Source of the DNA: Microvelia longipes
Taxonomy: Eukaryota; Arthropoda; Insecta; Hemiptera; Veliidae
Assembly: GCA_018340805.1 (NCBI GenBank)
Contig: JACMZG010001913.1
Span: 16,249,033 to 16,313,032, forward strand
DNA: 64,000 bases
Reading direction: 5' to 3'
Positions 46,548 through 58,730 of this stretch are shown here, piece after piece. Under the pieces are notes generated by a model, which saw only the letters and a program-made list of their open reading frames with translations, was not told the origin of the DNA and ran no database searches. Both the position numbers and the translations under genes were made by a program. Every line of letters begins with the position of its first letter. Position 1 is the first letter of the stretch.

Positions 46548-46640
46548 AACACGTGGCTCGGCCTCCTGTTCGCCACGCAGCGTCGGCGCTTGTGGTCGCC
46601 ACCCTGAAGCCGCCAACCTGTGGCCGCTTCGTGGTCACAT
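46548..46640. other. Isolated GC-rich patch
   Basis: About 90 bp rich in GCC/GGC words (CGCCACGCAGCGTCGGCGCT, GTGGTCGCCACCCTGAAGCC, TGTGGCCGCTTCGTGGTCAC) within DNA that is otherwise mostly A and T. Imperfect internal repeats of GTGGTCGCC/GTGGCCGC are visible. No motif recognised; neither strand gives a convincing coding exon. Confidence 0.6.
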
Positions 46641-46834
46641 GATTAAATAAAACTTATTTTATACTTTATTTTAAATTGTCCATTCCAAAAAACGTGATTT
46701 GTTTACATAAAGTAATAGAACAATGTATTCCCTCTTATTTTACGTGTTTGCGAACTGATAGAAGTTATTTTACTCTTTTGTATTATTTTTTTTCGTTCTC
46801 AAAATTGTTTAAGAACGAAAAATAAAAAACCAAG
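46641..46834. other. Spacer
   Basis: AT-rich, including a GAACGAAAAATAAAAA/TTTTTTTTCGTTC inverted pair around 46785-46830. Confidence 0.4.
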
Positions 46835-47860
46835 GCCTCGTTTCACGAATGTACAAGTCTTGTATACTACAAGTAAAAAGCTACAAGTTTATTAATAATT
46901 GTAAGAAATTTGTTTGACTGATGTACAAGTGTAGACTAGTAATTATCAGCGATTTTCATACAATTTTATTAAAAAACACTAGTAGGTTACAAGTTTTTTT
47001 CTTAAATATCCTAGGAAACAAGCACATTTGTGTCAAACTCCAATAAAATTTTATTATCTCCCCCACAGATCTTACGAACTATAGTACAAAACAACTTGTA
47101 ACAAGTGTTATAAGTGTAAAATTAAATATTTCACGAAAATCATTACAATTTATTGTAACCAACAAGTGTTTTTGTAAACGTGTTAAACTATTATTAAAAC
47201 CCAGTTTCATTTATATGAGTAAATTATTTCGAATGAAACTATTTCTAAAATACGAGAAGTAATATTTATAAAAGAACGTTTTACAAACTCATATTGAGCA
47301 CTAGATTACTAATAAACTAAAAGTTTGCGATGGAAACTAAGGCCCGTATTCAAAGACATTTTCCTACCATTTTCCTAATATTTTTCTTAAGGAACCCTTA
47401 AGGAGAATGTTAGGAAAATGTTTTTAAGCCACGAAAACTATGTTTTTCCCCACTTTTAAACACGGGAACGATCATTTAAATTTCGTGGCTTAAAAACATT
47501 TTCCTTACCTAAACCTAACATTCTCCTTAATGAGACCTAACATTTTCCTAACATTCTCCTTAAGGAACCCTTAAGGAGAATGTTAGGAAAATGTTAGGAA
47601 AATGTCTTTGAATACGGGCCTAAGTTTCATTTAACAAAATGAACTTTTAACTCAGTCTACTTAGGTTTGAACTTGGATAGATATTTTACTAATTAATGTT
47701 ACAAGTAATTGTAATACACAAAAAATGTTGTTTATTAAATAGAAAAATGCTTCAAATGTACAAGTGTATCCTTGGTAACCCATGTAAATTTGTAATTACA
47801 AGCTGTTTTTTACAATTTTTGTAACTACAAGAGTTGTATTTTTGTGAAACGGGCCCCAGA
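46835..47860. mobile_element. MITE-3, full-length, about 1 kb
   Basis: The left end GGCCTCGTTTCACGAATGTA (46840) and right end TTTTTGTGAAACGGGCCCC (47837-47855) are terminal inverted repeats. Subterminal regions are rich in short inverted and direct ACAAGT/ACTTGT words (TGTACAAGTC, CTACAAG), typical of transposase-binding arrays. MITE-2 is inserted inside it. A truncated inverted copy lies at 45195-45500. No transposase frame was seen. Confidence 0.8.
47341..47620. mobile_element. MITE-2, long copy nested in MITE-3
   Basis: Terminal inverted repeats GGCCCGTATTCAAAGACATT and AATGTCTTTGAATACGGGCC are perfect over 20 bp. The 3-bp TAA on both sides looks like a target duplication of the PIF/Harbinger kind. 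The interior is built from nested palindromes, including AAGCCACGAAA/TTTCGTGGCTT and repeated CTAACATTCTCCTTAAGGAA. Confidence 0.85.
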
Positions 47861-49934
47861 TAATATTAGCAATGCTTTTGTATAATTTTTGCACAGCTCA
47901 TACTACCCATCACGTACTCTATTTTGTGATGTACTATTAGATGGGCACAGTTTACAAATATTATTAAATTTTACAACATATTATTTATATTTTTTAAATA
48001 AAAAAAATAAACTCAAGTTCAGTTTTATTTGCCCCCTGTGGACGACTAAACGTAACATGACATGTAACTAAAACACATCATGAACAACATGTGGGGCGAA
48101 CGCAATTAAAAATACTATTCATCAAACGCATCAAATTAATGAAAAGAAATATATGACATTATCATTTCATTCATCAGTCATTTTTTTTGTTAGATTATAA
48201 TTTTATAGCCAGTTAAAAAAGCGTAATATGAAGGGTTGAATAAAATTATAATTTAAAATGGCTGACCGAACTCGTTTTAATAATTGTTTATTTCTTTTTT
48301 TTCCGTGGTTTACACAGAAAATGAAAAGTAGTCATGTGGCAGTCACGTGATCCAAGGGGTGGTAACAAAATGGCGTTTAGCGTTATCAGTTAAAGTAGGA
48401 AGAAGACACGCAAGAAGTAAAAGAATAGGGGCTAACCTCTCTCCTTGGGGTGCACCTAATTTTATTTTAAATCTTGATTTAATTCAACTCAAACTAAATT
48501 AAAGCCACTTTCTTTTTAATACTCTTCTTATATATAAAAAATATAAATTGTATAATTATAGTTTTTTTAATTAAATTATATTTGAATTGAAAATTAAATT
48601 CTTATTTATTTTATTTTATTGTAAGTTTTTAAGTAATTTTTCTATTTTTATTTATACTTGTTAGTGTTATTCATAAATAAATGGGCCAATAATACCTATT
48701 GTTTTTACAGAATAACGAGTTTTAAATAAGTTCTAATTGAAAAAGTTTTTTTTTTTACTTTATTCTGTTGGTACTTAAATACAGGGTAAACAGATAACCA
48801 AGTGTTAAAGCGTGCACAAACTGTAATTTGAGAATTTTTTTTTACTGGGAGTACCTATGAAAAACTTGAGTATCCCAACAAAAAAAAATTAAAAGACAAA
48901 ATACTTGTATAAAAAACTTAAGAGTGGTTCCTAAGAATTATCGAAAGAAGCAGGTGCCACTCTAATTAGATAAAGTTTTTTTGGTTTTTAAGGTCTGACC
49001 TGATCTGAAAAAACAAACAAAGCATAAAAACTGAGAATATAAAAAATAAAAGAAGCGTTGTTGTAATCTCCAGTAAGAATTTGGAGTCTGTATGAATTAG
49101 AAATTGACTGTTGGTAAATATCACTGTTAAAAATTATTAGTTATATTGGTTAACTATTTGAAAATCTTATTACATGGTTTCGACATGGTAAAAGCGCTTT
49201 AGCTAATTTCTTTGAAAAAGTAGCTATTTTTTGTATCTACAGTAAGTAAATAAGAATGTATTGCATTATAGTACTATAAATATAAAACAGAGATTTCACT
49301 TGAATCATCTCTGCCAAAAATTAAAGTGACTACAATTTTTATGGCATTCCATACCCCATTTATTTCTATATTTTATTAATAAAAGTATACAATTTACATT
49401 ATATTATATTACAATAAAGATTTTATTGCTACTTCCTATCATTGCTTTTCAATATTCTTAAAAATAGTTAATTAGTACTATACTAATTAATACTACTATC
49501 ACAATAAAATGAATAAAACATGAAAGTAAGTCTTATAGTATATTACTTGTAATTAGACTAATATAAGTAATAAAAAATTATCCCTTTATATTTATAAATA
49601 ATAAATTTAAAAAAACATATTTTTTTTGCTAATTACTTAAAACTTTGCTGTAAAAACGAAAATTGGATAAAAAAAGTTTTTAACAACATTAAAAAGTATA
49701 ATACAAAAAAATGTTTTTTATTTATTAATTTTAATAATGATTAAATTATATTAAGAATAAAAAAGTTTGTCAAAAGATTTAAACTTTGATGTTTAATTTT
49801 TTTTCTGTATTTTACTTTATTAAATTATTTAATTAATTATTACTTTATATTTATTTGAACGGTATAAAGATATTTTAAAGGATTAAAATTAAATATAATA
49901 ACATATTTTTTTAAATAGGCTTTTCTATAACAAA
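47861..49934. other. AT-rich intergenic DNA
   Basis: No gene supported. At 48433-48478 the minus strand reads KIKLGAPQGERLAPILL, which resembles the RT motif around PQG..L.P.LF, but nothing on either side supports it. Confidence 0.45.
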
Positions 49935-49965
49935 ATTCTGGTGCGGTGGTCCGCATGCCGGGGGT
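49935..49965 (+). mobile_element. MITE-1 tip fragment
   Basis: TTCTGGTGCGGTGGTCCGCA then TGCCGGG matches the terminal 27 bp of MITE-1 and then stops. Confidence 0.65.
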
Positions 49966-51186
49966 CACTTAGAGTGGTCGTATCGACTTAGGACCGGTTT
50001 CATTTAATTCAGTGCCCGAAAAAACATAAATATGTACGGACCTTTTTTGCGGCAAAAAATAATAACCTTGACTTTTACTGATTTTTTAAAAGTTTGCAGA
50101 TCAAGTAAACCGGGTAAATGACGTCACAACAATCTGTTTATCTGTAGGGTTCGAGTCCTCTCTAAAGTTAATTTTTGTACCAATAAAACGGATTTTGGTC
50201 ATGGTTCAAGTTTCGACTCCCGCCATGACGCCTATCTCATTAGCGATTTTTTCCAAAGGGAATAAGCTAACAGGCAACCGCATCTAAAATCATTTTAATT
50301 ATTACTATACTAATAATTTAGCTGAAGTTAAATTTACAAATATGCTAAGAATAAATAAAAAATAAGACTTACGCCAAAAATAGTTTTATTAACTTCTATT
50401 CAATATTCGTTTGTGAATCCTTTATATTTTAAAATAATTAGCTGTATAATAATAACAGGCTTTTGTGGAGCTTATACCCTTAACCTATTGATTTCGACGA
50501 CCTCTACAATTTTATATCTGATATTAAATATTTCTTTTTAGCTGTTCTTTATATATCTTTGACTTTCTGTCAAAAATGTTTCTATATAGATTGAGAAAAA
50601 TTCGGGGAATAAAATCGGGACTTTAAGGAAATCCTTTAGATCAAATAATTCCTCCCCCCTCGAGGTTCACCTCTTTGCAAGAGTCTTTTAATAAAAATTT
50701 CTTTCTTCCATGAAAGATGTAATCTTAAGGACTGAAAGGGGAACCAATCCATGGACTTTATTATGATAGATCGGTCGCTTTATCCGACCGAAGAGGAATA
50801 ATGGAACGGAAATACGAATTGGAATTCCGTCTCTGTTAAGATCCAATCAATCAGAGCCTTTCTATATTTTCTTTTCAATAAGGGATTTTCTACTCAAGTT
50901 ATCAGGAGGTTTAGTCAAGGGTTCCTCTTTCAGAGTTAAAATTACCAACCTCAACCCAGTTTTTTAGGTTGATGGTAAAATCATACATTTTTATATTGAT
51001 GGCAATATCTATTTATTCGATTTTCATCATATTATATTATTTTCCATATAATATTATATATTCTTGTCGATAATATTTTATCCTTTTTATCATCCGTGAT
51101 ATATTTTAAGGATTTATAAAAAGAAAAATATTTTGTTTATAATGAAAAACTAGATCTAGAAAATTTAGATCCCGTCTTTAATTTTC
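49966..51186. other. Intergenic DNA with GC-balanced stretch
   Basis: GGGTTCGAGTCCT at 50147-50159 resembles a pol III box B, and GGTCATGG/CCATGAC (50197-50230) is a hairpin, but no tRNA fold could be built. Around 50600-50960 composition is more balanced, with a CGGTCG...CGACCG hairpin and GGAATTCC words; no gene recognised. Confidence 0.4.
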
Positions 51187-51620
51187 CTTTTTTATACCCA
51201 AATTATAAAGGAAAAGTATTGTGTTTGCAAAAAAAATCTGAAACCGGGGTTCCCATAAATTTTCCATGAAGACCTCCTAAGTGATTTCACACAAAGATGT
51301 CTGTGTGTGTCTGTCTATTGACATCGTAGCTCTCTTTATGCTAAATAATTAAAACTTGATAAATACATTTAAATCTTTAAATCTATTAGTTGTGCTATCT
51401 AGAAAAAAAAATTATGACGTAATTTAACAAAAATTTCGAAAATAAAACGCGGAAAATTGTTTTTATGGGTTTATGGCATGCATGTAGCCATAAACATATA
51501 TAAGATAAAAATTTGTGCCAAATTTCATCTTATAGCAGTAGTTCAATTTTTATCGTGTTGCAGTATAACTTTGGGGATTTGTATATTCTAAGGACGAGCG
51601 TACATAGTAATTCCTGCTGT
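51187..51620 (+). repeat. 5S-like repeat, copy F (5' two-thirds)
   Basis: AAAGGAAAAGTATTGTGTTT, CTGAAACCGGGGTTCCCATA, GTCTGTGTGTGTCTGTCTAT, CATCGTAGCTC, TTATGACGTAATTTAAC, AAAACGCGGAAAATTG and CCAAATTTCATCTTATAGCA follow the family order. The 5S-like part is reduced or absent; a GTTGCAGTATAACTTTGG...AAGGACGAGCG end remains. Confidence 0.75.
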
Positions 51621-54042
51621 TATAATTTATTTTTTTAAGTTCATTTTTCCAATGTTAGTTTATTTATAACTTCTACATTATGTACTGAGAAGTTTATTTT
51701 TTGACACCAGCGCCCTAATGCCCTAATTGGATTTTTTTTTGCAAATTTAGTTCCATGACCAATATAATTATTCTTATATAATTATTATTCTAATGATTAA
51801 ATAAAAAATAAGTCTTACATAATCTTATGTAATGTCTTTGGTCTCTTTTATGTCTTATTAGTTTTAAATTTTAAAAAGCAATTCAAAATTTTGTGGTTTT
51901 AAACATTTAAAATTGAAGCTTTGAAGAGGAATCGATTTCATCCCGTTGATTAGTGTTAATAATATTTTTTTATTAATTCCTTAGGTAAAAAATTACCACT
52001 AAAAGAACCTTTAAATAATACTCCACGAAGGCATAAACTATTCTTTAATATGAAACATTTTAGGCGTGAGGTAAAACAGAGATAATAATTTTCATTCCAT
52101 ACACCCTTTAAAAAATTGTATATAGATTTAACAGAGGACTTATTCCGTGTCGAGAAAAGGAAATGAGAGAAAATCGAGACTAGCATGTGTTAAACGGTCG
52201 CGTGATCTCTCGACTACTTGAAAGCTATTAGGGTCGTTTAGTCAACACAAGAGCTAATCATTTTAGCCCTGGATATATATGAAGCTAAGGGGTCGTGTGA
52301 TCTTAACTCATTTAGCCGGGGTGGAGACTTTTCTAAATAAAGTTATATCATTCCAGACTCTAAAAACACCCCTCTAATAAAGCATATGCGACTTTTTACA
52401 TAAAAACAACACTCGATAGCTTTTCCTAATATATTTTATTAGAGACACATGCTTTTATATTATTCTTCTTGTAGGTGTCATAAGTTTTTTTCTTACTAAA
52501 AAGTATTAAACTTTTTATATCTTTTTTTTTCTTCTTTGTGTCTTTTTTAAAAGCGAAAGATTTGAAAATGAAATTACTTTTGGAATGATTGGTAAATCGG
52601 AATGGGAAAACTTTTTCTTTCCTCCTACTCCATGAATTGGAAAAGTATTGTGTTCATAATGTTTACGTTTCAGTATAAAAGATTTTATTATCTAATTGAT
52701 TACAGTACGTCACGATAGTCAGACTAAAAGATGTTTTTGTTCTTATAATCCTAAAAAGGTAAGAACTTTATGGGCGTAGCCAAAGGGTGCGGGGGGGCCT
52801 CTAGCCGAGCTTACTTGTTTCCAAAATTATACAAAAACTATGGTTCAGGCAAATTTTATAAAATTAATTTCTATTATAATTTTATAAAAATAATTAATTT
52901 TTATTTATATTAATTTAGAGCTTAAAGGTAACTTTTGTCATAAAAAATTAAATTTGTTTTATTAGTTCGACATATAACAAAACATATAATTGTTAATTAT
53001 CTATTTATTAGTAATTATTATTTTTATCGATGGAATAAAGTAACTTACCTGTTCAATTTTGATTTTTTTTTTTAGAATTTATCCTTAAAATTAGTTATCA
53101 CGCATACTAAATCAATAAAAACCAGGATGACAAAGTGTTAAATAAAATGTAAAAGCTTTTCCACAAGTGAAGTAGATAAAGTTTTTTTTTAATTCGATTA
53201 TTAAAAATAAATAAATCTATAAAAACTTTTTTAATAAATAATAAAGAAAAGTCAAAGGATAAACTATAAAAGTAAAATAGTAAATACATTTTTTCAGAGG
53301 ATATATTATACGATTTTCTCATACTGTCCTTTAGATAAAAACTAATCCAGTGGTATAAAATAGTATTTTTTTACAATGTAAAAAAAGGTTTTGTGAGGAT
53401 AAAAGGGTATAAATACTTTATTGTAGGATTTGAACAAAAAGAAATCTTGTCCTCAGAGAAAACAAGGCAGAAAAAATCAGTATTATATTGGCTGTAAAAA
53501 TTTGTAACTCTGATTTTCTTGAAGATTTTACCTGTCTTACGTGATGGCTTTCATTTTCTTATACGTTTACGTACAAGAAAAGATGAAACAATTTTTTTCT
53601 TCTCCGTAAAAAACCAAAAGTATATTTTTTCTGAAAAAATCTAATTCTGTAAAAAAGGTTTTTTTGGGGTTATCTTTTTAGTATCTTATTTAGGTTTGAA
53701 AAAGGTTATATGGCTATTTATGGTGGTTTTCCTTTTTGGATGGAAAATATAATATCAAAGTATTTTATCTTTTTATATATTTCTAAGAACGTACGTTTTG
53801 TATGTAATATAAGAAAATTGGTTTAGCATTATTACCTTTGAGGTATTTATTATTTTTTATTACTGTATGATTTTCTGTTTATATTAAAAAAATAAAAATC
53901 AATGAGATAAGTTCTTCATTTTAGTCGTTGCCTACATTAATAAATTAGTATTAAACAGTATTAATAATATAAATAAATAATCTTAACATTTTCACAATTA
54001 TTTCTGTGGCAATTTCATAAAAAACTGATATAGTATAATTAA
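51621..54042. other. AT-rich intergenic DNA
   Basis: A fragment at 52640-52665 (TTGGAAAAGTATTGTGTTCA) repeats the start of the 5S-like family. The words GGTCGCGTGATCT and GGTCGTGTGATCTT (52196, 52291) recur about 95 bp apart. The frames at 51956-52186 and 53107-53322 show no motif. Confidence 0.45.
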
Positions 54043-54054
54043 AATATATATAAT

Positions 54055-54109
<55 letters not shown>
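54043..54109. repeat. (TA)n microsatellite
   Basis: Interrupted TA units. Confidence 0.95.
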
Positions 54110-54364
54110 CAGAAAGAGCTAGATACTAGACTGTCTCTGTCTGGTATAAACACATACTATTAAGCTAGCTCTGTCCAGGTCATCGATATTTGGTAAAAAC
54201 TTGCCATATGGTGAGACGTTGGGTAGGTTTCAAAGCCTACTGTTCGTGTGGGAAACTTTTAATTTAAGGTTTATTAAAATATGATTATTTTATTCAATTT
54301 AAATTGTAAAATGGTGGTCCCATCGGTCGCTGTGGTCCCTTTAAGCGAATTTTTTATAATAAAA
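54110..54364. other. Spacer, nothing recognised
   Basis: Contains TAGACTGTCTCTGTCTGGTA and a related GCTAGCTCTGTCCAGG; otherwise unremarkable. Confidence 0.4.
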
Positions 54365-54725
54365 TTAAAAAATTGGGTACGGTGTACCCGATTTAAGAAG
54401 CCGTGGTAAAATGAAGCTTTTTGTACCTATTCATACTAAAAGAAATGCACTCGTGCCGAGTTTTTTTTAAATCTTATACGTGTTCGATAAAAAGTGAACT
54501 CATGCTGATTTTAGGATAATTGCCCTATATTTGTTGGTCTATACAGGACTATATCCATGCCAAACTTCAAATCAATTCCAACATTTTTCCACATTCAATG
54601 AATTTTTGAAATTTGCTAAGTCATTAAAGAGAGTTAATGACGAAATTATTGTATTAAGTACTATTATATTATACTGGGAGCTATGGTAATAACAAACATA
54701 AACACATACACTTTACATTCCAATG
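54365..54725 (-). repeat. 5S-like repeat, copy G (diverged)
   Basis: On the plus strand GGGTACGGTGTACCCGATTT matches the family's 3' terminus, here inverted. Further right CCATGCCAAACTTCAAATCA, AATTTGCTAAGTCATTAA, TGACGAAATTATTG, ACTGGGAGCTATGGTAATAA and CATAAACACATACA correspond to internal blocks in reverse order. The 5S-like segment is not recognisable. Confidence 0.6.
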
Positions 54726-54899
54726 TATTATTTGTTCCAAAGTAGACAAATTATTTTGAGTTTTTGAGAATTGAGTTTTCTTTTCACCTGCACTTCATTT
54801 ATAAGTTACTGCATTTAATTTATTATTAAATTAATGCATTTCATTTCTTATTTTACTGCATATAACCTAGTACGATTTAGAGTAAAATTATTTGATTTT

Positions 54900-55146
54900 C
54901 TGCAAAGTAATATTTATTTTTATTTATTTTTTTTATTTATTTAAAAAGTTTTACACGTTACCCTAACAGACAATGTCCACAAGTAGGATACATGGTAAGA
55001 TAAAATTTAAATTAATGCAAAAATTACGATATAAAATTAACTACAATACAATTACAGCTTATAAGTGCAATAAAACAATAACTAACAATTAGGGTTAAAA
55101 ATATATAAAACATTCTTAAAGTAACATAAGTCAAAATTTAAAACTA
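54900..55146 (-). other. Probable LINE 3' UTR/tail
   Basis: AT-rich sequence downstream (minus strand) of the coding remnant that follows; ends near TTTATTTATTT-rich DNA at 54905-54945. Boundary uncertain. Confidence 0.4.
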
Positions 55147-55360
55147 GAATTAGGAGGAAAAAGATAGTTTTAGAATTGATTTTAAGGATTGGATGGTAGA
55201 AAGGTTGGAACTATTAATAGGAAGAGAATTTAACGAGGACACACAACGAACTATAGGACAAATAGAGGACAATTCTTTGACATAAAGAAACCTGCCACGG
55301 CGGCGACCTTCAGGGATTATGACGACTTGCTTTTGAACTTCAGGACAGTCTATTTCATTT
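55147..55360 (-). pseudogene. LINE reverse transcriptase C-terminal remnant
   Basis: On the minus strand an open stretch of about 65 codons reads DCPEVQKQVVIIPEGRRRGR, FLYVKELSSICPIVRCVSSL, NSLPINSSNLSTIQSLKSIL and KLSFSS, then a stop. NSLP...S.L.T..S.K..L before a terminal stop is the usual ending of Jockey/CR1-like LINE proteins (R.FN.LP.....SL..FK..L). No RT core lies upstream, so it is a 5'-truncated relic. It belongs to a different family from the LINE at 24500. Confidence 0.6.
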
Positions 55361-57689
55361 TTTAAACATTTAATTGTATTATTTTGTTATTGTTTGTTGT
55401 AATATTTTTTAATTCATATTGTAAATGAAAAGTGGAATAAAAAGGAAAAGTCGGTATATAGTTCAGATATGCAACATTTTAAAAACAGGGACGTTATTTT
55501 GTTTTATTTTTGTTTTTTTGTTGGTAGTGTTTTCATGGAAAATTGTGTTTTTCTTACCTCAAGTTTTTTCTTTTTCTTGAGTTTTAAAAACTTTTTGTTA
55601 TTTTTCTTGTTTATTTATTTTGTGTTAGTGTTTAGCTTGTTGGTTTTAAGAAGTCTAAGAGCTCGATTGTCCTGGTACTTTTCAGTTTTCCCCTCATCAA
55701 AGATGTGACTGGGTAGAAAGCCTCAAGGGAAGAAAATAAGACTCTGAGAGACAAAAGGAGAAATTTCGCTAGAGTTTGTAGAGGTTGATGGAGAGGTTGA
55801 AGATGGTTTAATCTTTAAAATGAAGGGGTATCAACCTGTGTTTCATCGTCACCTGACCCCATCTATTCTACCTCTTTTGTTCGTGTTTTCTTCGCTTTTT
55901 AAAATTCTCTCTCTTTTTTATTTTTTAAAACTTAAGATAAAAAAGCTCTTTCCACTAAAAACACTGAGGAGTATAACAAAAAACAAGAACTCGTTGTCCC
56001 TAGGTGAAAAACAACAATGGTTTCGGTGTCGTTTCCTTTCTTTCAGCTAGATTACACTCAGTTCATTGTTTTCTATTGTGGTCCCCGGACATATTTTTAC
56101 CCTTAAAGTATCATTCATAATTAAAAAGCCACACTGGGAAATCATTTCTCGTTAGAATCATAGTCTTATCGTCAACAAAGATATTTGAAGAAGCGACCCG
56201 CTAACCCCTTAATATAAACTCCTCTTTCAATCTTCTTACCGAGATCCTTTATTATTGTTTTTCCACACCTTTTCCTTTTAAAAAGGGCATCCTTGTGATT
56301 ATTATAATTTTTTTTGAACACGTTTCAGTTACTAATATTAATATTAAAAGAAAGAACAAAAAATATTAAAATATTAAAAAAGCAATGAATGAAATGTTTT
56401 CAATTTTAGTTACAAAGATGAATGTAAAATAATAATACATTTATCGGGTATTTTATATTTTTGATAAAAAAATAAAATTGTAATATTTTATATTTAATTT
56501 TTAATTTTTTAAATTTAAAAGTTACGGTTTTTAATTTTAACAATTTTTGCAGAATAAAACACTTCAGTATCTCAACAAAACGTTTATTTTTATAAACAGA
56601 TTCTATAATTTCATAAACATTATTTTACATTACAGTTGCATCTTGTTTTTGTTAAATATAAAATGTTATAGTTACATTATCATATTTTTATGGTTTAATT
56701 AAAGAATGTATATTTAAAAATAAATAAATGCTTGAAATAAATAATAAAAAGATAATAAAATAATAAAATAGATAAATAAAATAATTAAATAAATAAAAAA
56801 AGTTAACAAAAATATAATTTAAATAAACCTAAGCATCTATTAATATTTAATTACTAACAAATAAAAAATTTTGTACATGAAGTACTAATGTTATATAAGC
56901 GAACTCCAAAAAAAACCACAGCTCCGGCTGATTTGAATGTTGCATGTTAAGGTATATGTATCTTGGTTATTCATTCAATAAATGCTTATTATTATTATAT
57001 TTATATTTTTGATAAAATAAAATAAAATTGTATATATTTTATATTTACATTTTTAATTTTAAAAGTTACATTCTTTTAAATTTTGAAGTTACATTTTTTA
57101 TTTTTTAAATTTAGAAGTTACACTTTTAATAATATATAAATAGTTACATATTAATAATAATATAAATCAACAAATAAACGACTAAAAACTAAATTAGAAC
57201 TACCTAATAAAAAATAATAAAAATATACTAATTGGTTACAAAATATAAAATAATAATATAATATACAACTAGGCAGTGAAATTAATCTTATTTTACCGAA
57301 GCAATTATATTTACTAGCGAGCAAAGCGAGTCTGTAAAAGGAGCTAAGGTAATAATAGTTATTCACAGCCATGGAGTGTATGCTATTTCTTCAGGGGTAA
57401 AGGCTGATAATAAAATTTACTAAATTCATATATTTACCGCTTCAACTGCTCAAGTTTTTAAGTCTGGTGGGGTTACTACCAACTTAGTTTACTTAAATCA
57501 CTATTAAACATAGTAATTATACTCAATGTTAATGAAAATATAAATAATTAATTTAAATATAAATTTGGAATGAAACAAAAGTAAATTTCTTGTAAAGAAA
57601 CAAGAAATAAATAACAGAAAGAAGGTTATACTGTTACAATAGTGTTGTAATAGTACTGTTGCAGAACTATAACTTAACTACAACAAGAA
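55361..57689. other. AT-rich intergenic DNA
   Basis: No gene supported; hydrophobic Phe/Leu-rich frames at 55469-56050 reflect T-rich DNA. AGCGAGCAAAGCGAGTC near 57316 resembles a fragment of the 5S-like repeat's 3' part. A local repeat of AAAAGTTACATT...TTTAAATTT occurs at 56515 and 57058-57125. Confidence 0.45.
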
Positions 57690-58080
57690 TATGCTATTCA
57701 GCGCTCTTCGCGGCAAATAGATGAAATCCCAGCTGTACAAAAAAGTTTCTTTTTGTACGCTGTACAAACTCCTCTTTTTACTGTAGATACAGATTTTGTA
57801 TTTCAAATTCTTTACAACAGGGAATAAAGTGAATCTAAACTCCCTATCTCAGAAAAAAAAAACAAATTACCAGTGAAAATAATGTTGTGCTGTGTAGTGT
57901 ATAATCTGTGGGATACATATGCGAATTTTCTTTGAAAAAATCGAAAAAATTAAATAACAAGTGGTGAAGCTACTGCTCAGGTAATTAAATATATACCGGA
58001 AAATTGGATTGATAAGCAAAAAAGCGCAAATTTCAAAGAAAATTCCCCTGGCTTGCGGTCAAGATACACAATTATTTATT
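57690..58080. mobile_element. Diverged MITE-1-like right arm
   Basis: TATGCGAATTTTCTTTGAAA, GAAGCTACTGCTCAGGTAAT, ATACCGGAAAATTGGATTGA, TAAGCAAAAAAGCGC and CTTGCGGTCAAGA (57915-58065) follow the MITE-1 right-arm order with many changes. A left end may start at 57700 (CAGCGCTCTTCGCGGCAAAT). Confidence 0.45.
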
Positions 58081-58237
58081 GATTAAATATTTACGAACTT
58101 GTGCTGAGAAGGTGGAGGATTTTATTTTGTTTTATGCACAACCGCTATGTGTTCTCCTAAATTATATTTAAAGTTTTTTAAAATTTTCTTTTTAACAGCT
58201 ATTGAAATTTTGTAAAACTCAAACTTAGATGAAATAT
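58081..58237. other. Spacer
   Basis: Nothing recognised. Confidence 0.4.
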
Positions 58238-58730
58238 GGAGACTGAACCATCTTTAGTTCTACAACAGTTTTTAAAAATGCTTTATTTTATTATAATTTC
58301 ATAAACCACTGTTTACATCTTTAGAAAACTGAAACACAAATATCACCAATACATTAGGTCAACATAAACCAAAACTTATGAAAACTACAATAAAACCTAT
58401 ACATTAGAACCTTACCTAAATAAAGTTTAAGGCATAACAATAATAAAAGAAACAATTAAGTTAAAACAATTATAATTAAACACTTAAAATTAAAAAAAAA
58501 TTGTTTCTTTTATTATTGCTATAACTTAAACTTTATTTAGGTAAGGTTCTAATCTATAGGTTTTATTGTAGTATTCATAAGTTTTGGTTTATGTTGACCT
58601 AATCTATTGGTGATATTTGTGTTTCAATTTTCTGAAGATGTAAACAGTGGTTTATGAAATTATAATAAAATAAAGCATTATTAAAAACTGTTGTAGAACT
58701 AAAGCTGGTTCAGTCTCTATATATAATCTA
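58238..58730. repeat. Long palindrome with hammerhead-like motif
   Basis: The left arm (58238-58462) and right arm (58500-58730) are inverted copies about 225 bp long and roughly 90 percent alike by eye, sharing CTTTAGTTCTACAACAGTTT, CATAAACCACTGTTTACATC, CATAAACCAAAACTTATGAA and CCTTACCTAAATAAAGTTTA. The right arm carries CTGAAGA (58632-58638), helix II GTAAAC-AGTG-GTTTAT, GAAA (58656-58659) and the self-complementary TTATAA followed by TA. In the left arm the matching core has changed to CTAAAGA. The motifs point outward. Confidence 0.85.

Noticed and set aside
48433..48478. KIKLGAPQGERLAPILL on the minus strand as an RT motif
   Set aside because: Only about 15 residues, with no neighbouring RT blocks; could be chance.
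50147..50159. GGGTTCGAGTCCT as a tRNA gene 3' half
   Set aside because: No acceptor or D-arm partner could be placed upstream.
50600..50960. Possible organelle-derived insertion
   Set aside because: Composition and some words looked different from the surroundings, but I could not tie it to any specific organelle gene.
55469..56050. Phe/Leu-rich small membrane proteins
   Set aside because: T-rich DNA gives such frames by chance; no splice signals or conserved pattern.
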